From Coleophoma eucalyptorum (taxonomy: Eukaryota; Ascomycota; Leotiomycetes; Helotiales; Dermateaceae): DNA of 64,000 nt. Within the stretch, counting starts at the first letter, position 1. The number at the start of each line of letters is the position of its first letter. The position numbers and the translations under genes are program-made. Shown piece by piece: positions 1-10,460 of the stretch. Under the pieces are notes generated by a model. The model was not told where the DNA came from. It did not search any database and saw nothing but the letters and a program-made list of their open reading frames with translations. Where the stretch lies: assembly GCA_026120035.1 (NCBI GenBank), contig JALRME010000030.1:1-64000 (forward strand), given 5' to 3'.

Positions 1-55
1 ATTGAATGAATGTGTAGGTCGTAGAACAAGATCTAGAGTAGAAATGTAAGGTTCG

Positions 56-89
56 CTGAGCGTTAGCCCATACTGAGCGTTAGCCCATA
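56..89. repeat. 17-bp perfect tandem duplication
   Basis: The unit CTGAGCGTTAGCCCATA occurs twice head to tail (56-72 and 73-89) with no mismatch. No gene is attached to it. Confidence 0.9.
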
Positions 90-886
90 AGTCACGTTAC
101 TACTAGAAAGAATTTGGCGTTTTATTGTATCTTCTGGAAGCAGTTGGATGAGAGAATTTTTGGTGACAGAGGAACAGATGTCCAGAAGTACAATCTATAG
201 AAGATGAGAATAGGTCTCTTGACTACCAAAGAAAGAGGCCAATCGAACCTTTTGTGGAGAGAAAGATAGTAGAGTCAAAAGATCGAATTGTACATGAGTG
301 GGATTCGAACGAGGTAAAAGCTCGCTTGTCTGAGATGTTGTTTGAGGACAACTTTTTTCATACGTATCTATGGAGATAACCATATATTGAAGGTTTCCAG
401 ATGATACTTTGCTAAAGATAACAGTATTTTATGAGTCATATTCTATAGCCACTCCCGGACACAGAACCTCGTCTACTAGAATTTTAATTTCGTATCGTCG
501 CCCTGGCGTCTGGTTTGCAAAGAGTCTCCTTTCATAGCGTAATGGGATTAGTCTACTAACTTCTATCCCCGCGTCCCGAGACGCACCCTGTAATGAGACA
601 AATCATAGGTAGGGCTGATATCAAGGAATCGTCTCTACTAGTACTGTGGCAATTTGGCCACATGGTCACATGAACAGGGCCGCAATACTTCGTGAAGCTG
701 AAGCGGCAATCGATAGCGTCAACCATATATTTTGAGGCCATTCAGACCTTACAAGGTATGTATGTACGTTATAAACACAACCAATAGATAGGTACATTAT
801 AACAAGTTTCAATTTATATAGCTTGTAATTATCTCTGGTCTAATCCGTTCTAAACTAGCCTCTGAAACTATTGCCTTAAACTCTCT

Positions 887-1608
887 TCACAACTCATCGT
901 GGTAACACTCCTCTATTTCACGGGGTGGAAATAACCTATACTGTTTTGCTAGTCTCGCAGCCCCTACTGCAGCGACCCATCTCGGCTCAATACCCTCGAT
1001 AAAGCGATTAGAAAGTTCCGGGACAACTTTTATGATTGATTCGCGTATTTTTAGGAATTCGGAGGTAGGTGCATCACCACTAAAAATAATACATCTGAAC
1101 TTAGAGAGTTCTTCGTTAATAAGGGCTTTGGTGTAGGTAGCTAGATCTTTAAGCTTCTTTGGCTATAATATGTTATTAGCTTGCTAGTCTATATATTATA
1201 GTCGAAAATATATATTCTTACAGATGCAACTTGTCCTATACCTCCAAAGTCAGGAATTCGAAAATTATTTTCCATACCAGTTACGTCAATGGTTATACTA
1301 GTTTTCGATATCTCAAGTAGACTATTTTGATAGTCAAAATGTAAGAGGAGACTATCCTCGTAGTCAATATTAGTTCCTAGAGGATATCCAAGTGCTTTCG
1401 CATTATCGAGTTGATATGCTATTCGAGTACTATGAAGGTACGGCCACATTTGGGGACCCCCGTCCTCAAAGCCAGGTAGAGTTTCCATTGCGATATCTAT
1501 TAGGTTACGAATATATCCATGGGTGTTAATATATTCGGGATAGATAAGACTAAGTACTTCAAACTCTTGATCGAGTTTGGCCTTAGTTGCTTCCAAAATA
1601 GAGAACAA
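887..1608 (-). pseudogene. Relic resembling C-terminal half of a fungal Hsp70/actin-like ATPase
   Basis: Two coding blocks read leftward on the minus strand: about 1608-1222, then, after a plausible intron (donor GTAAGA, acceptor TATAG), 1162-887 ending in TGA. Spliced, they give about 220 residues in one frame. The second block contains a glycine-aspartate (SGDAP) motif and a tail reading IEPRWVAAVGAARLAK. This resembles the end of the Hsp70/actin-like ATPase proteins that fungal genomes carry in many diverged copies. The frame stays open to about 1660 but has no ATG start (the codon at 1608 is TTG), and a stop lies just upstream. The ATP-binding N-terminal part is therefore missing or destroyed. 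The frames are clear; the family assignment is by memory of its motifs and moderate to weak. Confidence 0.4.
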
Positions 1609-2239
1609 TGCTATAGCTAATAATTCGTCTACTTCGGATTTTGTATATTCGTGGATTTCTCTATAGCCTAATTAGTAGGCGAGGTAGGCAAAAGGGGTGG
1701 TACTATAGGAATATCTTATGTATACATAACGTCACGCTTAATTTTGTTAAGAAAGTAGGAAAACTCTTTCCAAGCTTGTGTGGTTTCGATAATTGCTGTC
1801 GTTACGAAATCATCGTTTATTGTCACATATGCCGATGTTCTTAATACAAGGTTAGTAGTAACCCGTAAATTGAGTATATTTAACTAACATATAGTCTATA
1901 CCAAGGCTAATACCAATTACTAATCAAAAAATTAGCTATAATCTTAAAGGCTTTTGATCGAGTAGAAATATAACTTACAGATATCTTTACTTGACGAGGC
2001 TAAAGCTAATGGAACAAATCCCAATATAGCTAAAAAGCTAAGGAGATGGTACGAAAACCACCAATACATTATGTTACGAATCTATAACTAAACATTTCAA
2101 ATATTCAGAATAGAATTGGAAATAGAAACAATTTTTCTTTTAGAGATAAATAGATAAGGCAAGGCTATCACTTCTCAAGCACTTGAGATTAGTACTTCTT
2201 AGTGGATTAAGCACAGAGGCTTAAACATAGTACAACATA

Positions 2240-2308
2240 GAGATCGTTTGCATATGAAAGTAGAGACCGTTTGCATATGAAAGTATAGACCGTTTGCATC
2301 TGAAAGTA
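2240..2308. repeat. Three copies of a 23-bp tandem repeat
   Basis: The copies lie at 2240-2262, 2263-2285 and 2286-2308, each built on a core CGTTTGCATATGAAAGTA with one or two substitutions. No coding function is apparent. Confidence 0.85.
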
Positions 2309-4211
2309 GATATTTGACTATTATACAAGGAGAGATAGTATATCAATTTAAGCACCTAACTACTACATACAAGAAGCGATTATTTAGTACTACGATCATT
2401 CTATTTTGTATATAAAATAGAAATTTAATTATTATTGTTACAACGTGATCCTACTCTTGGGAGTCTGTCGCTTACAGGCCTATTATCTCTGTATATAGTA
2501 TGACATGTCCTAACACGGCCATACCGCCTGCAAAAAGGCTAACGCTACAACCGGACGCTCGGTTTGTAACGTAATAGGCTATATATATCTCCCCAAACGA
2601 TACGGGTTCCGTGAGCAATTCACGTGACCTTGTATCTAGTGACTTTCGGAGTGACTTTCGGACTGCACTCATTGTTAGTATCCACGGAAGGACTAGAGAC
2701 ATCCGACAAATAAACGTAACATCGAGCCACACTACGTTTCCAGTGAAATTTAGAGCTATATTCTTCCTTGATAGGACCTTCACCAATCAAGGACAAAGAG
2801 AACTTTCAACCGACTATATAAAATCACTTTCGAAGTAGAGTAAAACTCTACGTGAACGCCTAGAAAACCTCTGCAAAGCAAGCTGGATTCTTGGCGACAG
2901 TTGACGAATGGTCCTAAACGTTGCCAACTGACGCCCCTTACATTACTGAAAGGGAAATGTTATCCTGATTATGTATAAGACTAATACCAACTTCCCCAAC
3001 GCACTGAGTATTCAGCAAGGACAAACATAATTCAGAAACCTCGCTACGTAGGTGGAGGCCGTTGCTACTGCCTAATGACACTGAACTCAGGGAGGATGAT
3101 AATACTAATAACGAATACGTCCTCAAGGATAACACTAAGAGAATAAAAAGGCAAGAATTACCAGAGGTAATTCAATAGCTAAACCTCTTGCGAGATAAAA
3201 GCAGTTGAAGACTATGAAGGATAGTCTAGCAACTAGACCTCTTATAGAAAGAGAAGAACCACAGTTCCTCACGAATAAGAAGTCCAGAAATCCAGGAAGC
3301 CGAAAAGGAGTCTAAATCCAGAGACTTGAAGCCGAAAGACCAGGAATCCAGGATCCAGGAATTCAGGGAGTTAAAACAACGCTAAATATAAAAGTACAAA
3401 AGAAAAAAATTTCCTCCCTTCCAAACCAATTATATTATCGGACTATATTCGAAATCGTATCTGTTTAAGTATTTTTAAGTGTTAGCATAAGGCACAGGAT
3501 AAGAAAGGGGGTACTTCTAGATGTAATCAAGTTAGTATTGTCGTAAGAACCCAGGAAGAGGGTAGAGTTAGTTCTAAAATTTGCCACGGATCGTGGGAAA
3601 TAGGCGAGTAGGCAAGATGGGCTGGGAATAAGCACAAATGCATAGTGAAACAGGCCAACAAGCGACAGTGCTAGAGCAACTGTTAAAGCAAAGTCAAAGA
3701 GATTCCTGAAAGGAATGCCCCAAGATAGACCATGCTCATATAAGAGCTTCCTCAGATTTGAGATAGACCATCGGTCAGAATCATATTGGCCTTCACACCA
3801 ATGAAGGCAAGAGGTTCCGCACCAAAAACCAGCGTGGACTGCGATCCATTGTAGCCCTGCATTGCTAGCGCGTTGGCAGTAGCCACAGCAAGTTATTCGA
3901 ACAGATATTCAGATAAGGAACAATATTTGGTCGACAGAAATTAGTTGAATGGAACTGTGATGATGTTAGTGTATACCAATGGAAAGGAGAAAAAGGGGAG
4001 GAGCATCAAATCCATGGATTCAAAAGCTGTACTTTGGTGAATTCAGAGAGATGTGCTTAACTTGATACGCCTTCTGTGTTCACTGAACCTGCTGGAAGGT
4101 TAATAGAGATAGTGAAAGGTTGATGGCGAAGTTGAGGAGCTTTTGATGATGAAAGCAGAGAGAAAAGTGAATAAAAAAAGGGAATTGAATGCAAAAAATC
4201 AGAAGGCAGTC

Positions 4212-4372
4212 CTTAGCTTGAAGTTGAACTTCGCTGAAAGAGAGCAATACTGAAATAGCAATTGCAGCTTGAGGTCGAACTTGGCTGAAATGGCAATTGA
4301 AGCTCTGCTTGCAAGTCAGCTAGCGAGAGTGAAAAGGGAGCGGTGCTTAGCTTGAAGTTGGACTTAGCAGAA
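4212..4372. repeat. Dispersed direct repeat of about 27 bp, three copies
   Basis: Related segments begin near 4212, 4265 and 4345. All share AGCTTGAAGTTGAACTT-like sequence followed by CGCTGAA-like sequence. Copies are diverged and unevenly spaced. Origin unknown. Confidence 0.5.
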
Positions 4373-4959
4373 CTGGTGATTTGATACTCTGCATGGATTG
4401 ACGAGAAGGTTGATCTAAGAATAAATGATGTTTATTATGAAGGAAGAACAAGTAGTTTGAAAGAAGAGGCAGGATTGAAGTCAAAATAAGGGAAATAATA
4501 GGAGTGTGTAGGTGGCATTCGCGCGCAACCAAAGAGCTGAAAATGAAGCTGGTAGAAACCATACTCGCATGATTCCTACCCAACAACAAGCAATTACAGC
4601 TCTGAATAAGAACTATATGGAACATTTGGAAGTATGGTTATTCCGCTCTATATGCTACCGCATTCATCCCACCTATTACAGCCATTAGACGTTGGCTGTT
4701 TCTCGGTTTTAAAACGCTAGTATAGCAAATAGGTCGAACGGCAATACGGAACGGAGTAAATCATAGGAAGACTTTCTAGAAGCTTATTATATTGTACATA
4801 CAGAGACCATAAATCCTATAAATATTTAGAGTAGCATTTTAACTACTAGAATAGTACCGTACGAGCCTAAAAGAATAATCTCGAGGTTACATACTCTATT
4901 AAAGACTCCAACGCTACCGCCACCTATAGCTGACAAGGAAGGACTTTGGGTACCTGAAA

Positions 4960-5510
4960 CCCCTCATAATATTACTCAGTCTGGCCATGCATATGCAAAG
5001 TCTCTACGAACAGTCAAATCTTGCGTTGCAACAGCATGGTGCAGATTCGGAAGGGTGACGTATCAAGCTGTGTTTGAGAGTGTGCAGAAGCTCAGAACAA
5101 AGACTTTGGGTGTATCGCCGCGGAGAGGGGTTCAATATCTTTGTTGGTGGCAACGGCGGCGCTGCGCCTAGGCATTCAGAACTTCTTACTAAGGACGTCC
5201 CTCCAGATCATGTTATCTCAATTCTTGACAGATACTTAATGTTACGTTCGAACTGCAGACAGGCTTCAGAGTACTACTCGATGGATTGAGCAGTTGCCTA
5301 ACGGCATTAAGTATTTCCGTGAAGTGGTGTTCGAGGATAAACTTGGCATTTGTGCGGAGCTTGAAAAGCAGATGCAAGAGCTTGTTGGGACATTTTTCTG
5401 CGAGTGAAAGGAGACTATTAGCAACACAGAGAAACGGAAAGCGTTCCAGCAATTTGCCAATGCATCCGAGAGCCAAGATCCTGCGGTGGACATAATACAA
5501 TTCCCCCTCA
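4960..5510 (+). pseudogene. Broken fragment of assimilatory nitrite reductase (NiiA/Nit-6 type)
   Basis: Segments in shifting plus-strand frames match the order of conserved blocks in fungal assimilatory NAD(P)H nitrite reductase, which reduces nitrite to ammonium with siroheme and a 4Fe-4S centre. About 4979-5040 gives GHAYAKSLRTVKSC and ATAWCRFG. About 5055-5110 gives SCV, a stop, then ECAEAQNKDFG. About 5115-5240 gives FNIFVGGNGGAAPRH and LLTKDVPPDHV followed by ILDRYLM. About 5255-5490 gives RWIEQLPNGIKYF, EDKLGICAELEKQMQELVG and FANASE. Expected sequence between CRFG and SCV is missing (an internal deletion of roughly 25 residues). There are at least two frameshifts and in-frame TGA stops where Arg or Trp is expected, as RIP would produce. 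The full enzyme is about 1100 residues, so only a C-terminal siroheme-region piece survives. The family identification is strong; the piece cannot be functional. Confidence 0.8.
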
Positions 5511-6009
5511 TTTATTTACAACTTTTACCTAAATCAGGTTTGGAGTTTGTATCAGCATACAAGTGATGTAGGGCAAAGGACCCGTAGGATACGGCTGGTA
5601 CCCAATGAAGATTTTGATAGCCTATTAAGGAGACGAGCTAAGTTGTTGAATTTTCAACCTATGAAAGATAATAATACGGGCGACAGAAGGCTAATTCCTT
5701 GATGAAAATAAGTATGTATATATATTACCCTATACTATGACAAGTAAAAGACAAGTTTACGATTCTCTTGCTTTAACCAATTAAGTTAGTTTCCTCTCAA
5801 GATGTTAGGTTCTGTGGCTCGAGATATTCTCGCACTTTCTCCAACAACTGCTTCTATAGAATTTGAAATTCAAATCGAAATAGGATCTAGTATTGCTTAT
5901 GTACGAATTCATCGCTTTACGAACGCATTTTGATAATTACTATATTGTATATAGAAACTATAGAACCATCTAGTATCTTGCATTGTATGTGCACCTCCAT
6001 GAGCTCAGG

Positions 6010-6738
6010 TCATGCCACATTAACCAACTTGACAGGAGAAATTTCTGGCAATATCTTCATATGTGCTTCGCCCTTACCACTTTTCATATGGCGCATCATA
6101 TTGATGCCTATTTCTTGTTTAATATGTCTTACTGCTTCCCTAGTACCCTTTGGATAACTGGAGTCTCCAAACAAGCGTAGATACTCTGTTGAAAATGTAG
6201 CCTCGGCTGTCCCTAGCACCTCAATCTTCATATCCCTATCGAAAACTAAATATTTACCCTCAGTCATTATAAATATGGTCTTCAGACCTGCTGCATTCTT
6301 CCTAATATTATTGCAACGGGAAAACCAGCCGAGACGGTCTGTAGTAGAAAGATCCACCGCCAAATATTTAAGGTTTTTCATTGCCTCCGCCTTTTCATCT
6401 TTTGCAAAGCATTCCAGATAGAATGAATGCTTGGGAGAAGACTCGAAGGTTTTATCTCGTAAATAGAGGATATCTCGCTCAAAATTAAAATATATGTGAG
6501 GTTGACAACCCCAACACCCAAAACTAAGAGCATAGTGTTTCAGGGCGATGGCACGTGATTCAGAACAGACGTGGAGAATTGTGGGGATGGAGTTTTGAGA
6601 CCAGATACCGCTTTCGAGGCTGAATAGGAGGTGAACGATACGGGGCTCTTCTAGAATACACTCCCAAATCCTAAGACGGATATCCAAGGGGAATTTGGAG
6701 AACAAAGTGAAAGTATTGGTGACTGTTGGCGGGGGCAT
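6010..6738 (-). CDS. 2EXR domain-containing protein
   Basis: A single uninterrupted frame of 242 residues with an ATG start at 6738. Near the N terminus (about residues 9-35) it has the pattern FTLFSKFPLDIRLRIWE, typical of the 2EXR domain: a Phe-x-x-Phe-Pro-x-(E/D)-I-R-x-x-I-W core, then the arginine-rich V/IVHL segment. A second block around HVCSESRAIALKHY (residues 56-69) is also typical. The family is expanded in Leotiomycetes and related fungi; its molecular role is unknown. There is no signal peptide or membrane span. The gene is flanked by degenerate DNA and transposon remains, yet its frame is intact, which suggests recent origin or selection. An upstream reading frame in the same orientation is not evident. 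Confidence 0.8.
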   Translation of the reverse strand: MPPPTVTNTFTLFSKFPLDIRLRIWECILEEPRIVHLLFSLESGIWSQNSIPTILHVCSESRAIALKHYALSFGCWGCQPHIYFNFERDILYLRDKTFESSPKHSFYLECFAKDEKAEAMKNLKYLAVDLSTTDRLGWFSRCNNIRKNAAGLKTIFIMTEGKYLVFDRDMKIEVLGTAEATFSTEYLRLFGDSSYPKGTREAVRHIKQEIGINMMRHMKSGKGEAHMKILPEISPVKLVNVA

Positions 6739-7559
6739 TCGCCGTCGTAGATGGTATCTAGTGTTCGAGTGTGGGAGCTGAAGAGGATCTTCAGGCCAGC
6801 TAAATTTCTTACCCTTAGCAACGAATCCATTTGAACGTTAGATAACCAGGAGGCGAGCTACTAACTTTTGTGCCTGACGATATCCAAGGGGTATTCTAGG
6901 AAGCCAAGGGGGATTGCTTCGTCTTGCTTGCCTCCTAACCCTAGCCATGAGAGATTGAGAATAAGTTGTCTCTGTTTAAGAGAGCTAACCATGTAATATT
7001 GAGGACAGATTATTATGTTGCATTAAAAATGTTGATATGAATAAAGAAGACAAGATGGTTAGGTAACAAAGAGGGGGAACGAGTTTGTATTTATACTTGG
7101 TAGATGCTCGCATTAGCTGGACAAGGGGTGTCTGCAGAATTGCTTGGGCCCCCTCACTACCTTTCAGCCTCTTACTAAAAAAAGTCTCTGTTTTATAGAC
7201 AAGTTCGGAAGGATGTTAACAGTAATAATGAAGCTGTGCGAGAAACTATGGACACCATACCAAACCATTTGTGCGATGTTAATGGCTTCACACGCCCAAG
7301 ACTGTCTCTTTTGCGAAGCATGTGGCAATGCCGGAGAAACTTCTTCTGGAGGACCCCCCCTGTCAGGCGGTGAGAGAATTTATCTTACTATTCTACTACT
7401 CTTTGCCACCATCTTTCCCGTAACAATATCATCAATTATGGGAGCTATCAAGAGACCACACGAATTGAGTACGATACATCTCGTAGAGTCCGATTCCGAT
7501 GCTATATTGAACAAGGATACTCTCAGTTAGAAGCTGCGCGCCTAGCCCAAGTAAAGAGG

Positions 7560-8450
7560 ACAACAGCCCTAAATTGTAAAGGAGCCACAAACTCAGACAG
7601 GAGGACTAGCAAGAACAGAATAAGACTAGGAGACCCCCAATTATTCCAGATGAGAAAGTAAAGGAAATTATCAATTGAAAAACAGGGCTTTATGACCGAA
7701 GACCTCTCTCCATTGATGAATTAAAGCAAATCCATGGAATACAAGCGCATAATGATATAGTTCTCCATGCCTTCGCGCGACATGGTTACCATTATCACAC
7801 TCCTGATAGCAAGCCCTCCTTATCTAAGAAAGCAAAGCAAAAGTGATGGAATTTCTCTTTATTACACTAAAAGAATGGAGGAAGGGAATATATATAGATG
7901 AAATGACAACTAGTACAAACCTTCGCCGGTGAAGAAAGTCTTACGGAAATGAGGAGAAAAGCATCGTCTAGACTGCGTTCAATTTATCTTTCATAGTGGC
8001 CAGAAGTCCTTGTGCTTCTGGGCAGCAATTGGGTATAACTTCAAGAGTCAAATACTCTTTGTTTCAACTGAAGGAGAAGGAAAAGGATTTAATCAACAGA
8101 AATATGAAGATCAGATACTTCGTGGAGCCCTTAAAGAAATTGTGCAAGATCGACAAACTTTAGGATTCTTCTGTGCAGAAGATGGAAGTCCAGTACATGG
8201 AAGAGTTGATACTAAGGGTCATAAGGGCCTATGTAATCAAGCAAGAGTTGAATGCTACATTACCTCACTTTGGTGGCCTCCATCTTTACCTGATCTCAAC
8301 CCCCATTGAGAATGTATGGAGGATTATTGAATAGTTACTACGGAATAGGAATCCTTGAGCTTACAGCAACTTAAAGAGTATATGGAGTCACTACTAGAAC
8401 GGCTTGAGAAGGTAAGGTTTAGAAAAGGTGGCCAGACACCATGGTAGCAT
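7560..8450 (+). pseudogene. Degenerate Tc1/mariner-type DDE transposase
   Basis: The plus strand shows successive pieces of a Tc1/mariner-class transposase. From about 7635 come IIPDEKVKEIIN, a stop, LYDRRPLSIDELKQIHGIQA and FARHGYHYHTPDSKP (HTH and linker part). From 8010 come FWAAIGYNFKSQILFVSTEGEG and a frame ending RVECYITSLWWPPSLPDLNP. This is followed at about 8306 by IENVWRIIE and, near 8390-8448, by LERLEKVRFRKGGQTPW and a stop. WPPxSPDLNPIENVW is the classic third-catalytic-acid region of this superfamily. Several stops and shifts make it inactive. No inverted terminal repeats or TA duplication were found by eye. Confidence 0.8.
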
Positions 8451-8879
8451 AAAGCAGCGGGAATTTATTGCAGTTTTTATATAACTTATATACTTTCCCT
8501 AATTAGGTGATTATGATATGGCAGAAACAGGAGGGGTGTCGATGACTTCTTCGGACCCCCTTTCGTACATATCCTATATACCCCTAGGTAGTTTTTGGGT
8601 CTTATCGTGAGGTGCCTGTTACTATAAGAGGAGCAGGCGGGTATTTCGTACCCAAAGTCTGCCTTGCTAACAGCATTGCTGGGGTTATCATTGGACCTGA
8701 AAAGCAACGTGGTCGTAACAATTATAAGGTGTTTGTAGCTATTCTAATCAGCTTTAAAGTATCCAGTATTGACAATCCTTGTCTCAAACTTTCTCGGTAG
8801 CGACAAGGCGGCAAGCGCTGAGCTGACCACGTCATAGGATTGGTTTTCGAGTTTTCTGATTGCATTTGAGATTCCTCAT

Positions 8880-8936
8880 CACGCTTGCGACTCTCTGTCA
8901 CGCTTGCGACTCTCCAGCACTCTTGCGACTGCTCCA
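8880..8936. repeat. Three copies of a 19-bp tandem repeat
   Basis: The core CACGCTTGCGACTCTC repeats at 8880, 8899 and 8918 (the last copy diverged). It lies beside a retrotransposon scrap and a second transposase end. Confidence 0.75.
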
Positions 8937-9060
8937 TACTTTTTAGGTACGAAAAGAATAGGATATCCGGCTGGTGCAGAAGCAATGAAGCAGTTACTCA
9001 AATTCCTTACCAACTCACGAAATGATTGGGCAAGCTGAACATTGCATATCCTCAAGACCA
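8934..9060 (-). mobile_element. Ty3/gypsy reverse transcriptase fragment
   Basis: The minus-strand translation contains FRELVRNLSNCFI followed by SAPAGYPILFVPKKYG. This corresponds to the start of the reverse transcriptase domain of Ty3/gypsy retrotransposons (Ser-Pro-Ala-Gly-x-P-I/V-LFVPKKDG). The expected Leu-Arg-x-Cys-V-D-Y-R block does not follow: the frame runs into the 19-bp repeat instead. It is a fragment of about 40 residues only, with no LTRs recognised. Confidence 0.55.
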
Positions 9061-9189
9061 GCTTGCTAGCACTATGACAACTGCTCAAAAGCGATAGGTC
9101 TATAGTGGAGTCAATCCAGAGTATCCTAACTAGCCTATGATATATATCTGTGTATCTGAAGGAGAAGACCACCATGTGAGACTGCTCGC

Positions 9190-9292
9190 GGAGAACGATA
9201 TTAAAGTAGAACAAATCAATAAGCTTATTGATTCAATTCTAGAGAGAATAGAGAAGGTTCGACTTCGAAGAGGAGCTCAAACACTATATTAG
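9190..9292 (+). mobile_element. 3' end of a second Tc1/mariner-type transposase copy
   Basis: The plus-strand frame reads NKLIDSILERIEKVRLRRGAQ and then a TAG stop. It is the same C-terminal motif as LERLEKVRFRKGGQTPW of the copy ending near 8448, so it comes from another insertion of a related element. The rest of this copy is absent or unrecognisable. Confidence 0.55.
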
Positions 9293-9299
9293 AATTTAT

Positions 9300-10460
9300 A
9301 ATTGAATATAACGTGGTTCTATTTCCATATTAGGAATAGAACAAAGTCGTAGAATAACCTATGTTATTTCATGAATTTTGGCAACTCCCCTTCCGTACGT
9401 TAATTTGGATGTTTATACATAGGTTAGCTAATATATTTGTTTGATAGATCTCTTTTGTTAGACATCTAAATTATCTGTTGGAACATCGTTATATCACCTG
9501 CACGTGTAGGCATATCGTCACACCACCTACGCATGCAGGTATTTAGAATATCGTTACACCACTTGCATGTGCCTGCGTTCGTACTTGGATACAAGTACTA
9601 TGATTTGTATTATTATTACGGAGGTCGAATCGATACCCAATAGGGGTATTTATAGGACCTCCATCACACTCACTTAGAAGAATCAACTACATTTTTACCT
9701 CACGATTTTGACCTGTCTATTACAGTTGAAATAAGAGTTATACCAAACCAAAATTATATATATAATAAAAGAAACCAAATCTAGTAGACTGGTCACTGTT
9801 ATATTTTACTTTCCAAAAACTAGAGATAGCATAAAGCTAGGCATTGTCACATGTATTCCAGTGTTGGGATAATCCGGTATCCTTGCATGGTCCTTGGGGG
9901 AACTTCTAGAGAGTTATTTGGTTGTGGGATGTCCGTACGGGTAGGGTTAGGTAGAGAGGTAACGTCGATGGGACGGGAGGGAGGGTATATCCCTTGGGTC
10001 GTTAAGCGAGGAGGAGTATGTCTGATGTATTTAAGGATTACAGTCCTCCTCTTGTGTGGAGGATAAGCTACAATACACTTGGATTATTCTCACAAAGAAG
10101 GGTAACCTGAGCGTGTAGCTAGTACGGTACCTTTGCCGTACGAACCAGAGTAGTAGGTTCAGCGAAGCCTACAAATAGCGCTTACCAAGTCGAGCTCGAA
10201 CTTGGGACCTTGATCATTACCCCGAACGAATGGTAATGTACCAGCATCCAGCTATAGTTTTAACTTTTAATAACACCTCCTGATGAGCTACAGGTAGCGA
10301 GTACAGAACTTGGCGTGATTGTAGTTTTGACAGTAACCCTATAAAGTAATATAGTTAGTACTATCCTTTCTTCACCTTCTTCATTATTTGCAACAATGGA
10401 ACAAGGACTATGCAAGGAAGATCACATTATAATTTAACAAGAAAAAAGAGAAGAGAACTC
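9300..10460. other. No gene seen; short CACGTG-bearing repeats
   Basis: No convincing coding region. Around 9487-9575 three related segments built on ATCGTTACACCACCTGCA alternate with CACGTG/GCATG-like palindromes. A possible tRNA-derived segment lies at 10186-10256. A GT-rich tract lies at 9850-10020. Confidence 0.5.
10186..10256 (-). other. Possible tRNA-derived (pseudo-tRNA or SINE-like) segment
   Basis: On the minus strand the segment begins TAGCTGGATGCTGG, which resembles a Pol III A box. About 50 nt later come GGTCCC and AGTTCGAGCTC, which resemble a B box. Between them lies a CATTACC...GGTAATG stem where an anticodon stem would sit. The loop is too large and no acceptor stem was found, so this is not a functional tRNA. 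Weak call. Confidence 0.25.

Larger units (their letters stand above)
1..4950. other. AT-rich, RIP-like gene-poor tract
   Basis: Apart from the relic at 887-1608, no sustained coding frame is visible on either strand. The tract is rich in TA, full of stops and carries several short tandem repeats (56-89, 2240-2308, about 4212-4372), plus CCAGGA-rich low-complexity DNA around 3290-3370. This composition contrasts with the gene-bearing DNA further right and fits ancient repeat DNA mutated by RIP. That reading is an inference from eye inspection, not a computed index. Confidence 0.6.

Noticed and set aside
290..330. TTCGAATCCCAC-like word resembling a tRNA T-arm (minus strand)
   Set aside because: No D-arm, anticodon arm or acceptor stem could be assembled around it.
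7144..7530. 128-codon plus-strand frame before the transposase relic
   Set aside because: No motif seen; may be chance or transposon flank.
9480..9600. Spaced repeats considered as a CRISPR-like array
   Set aside because: Only three diverged units, no constant spacer length, and the genome is fungal.
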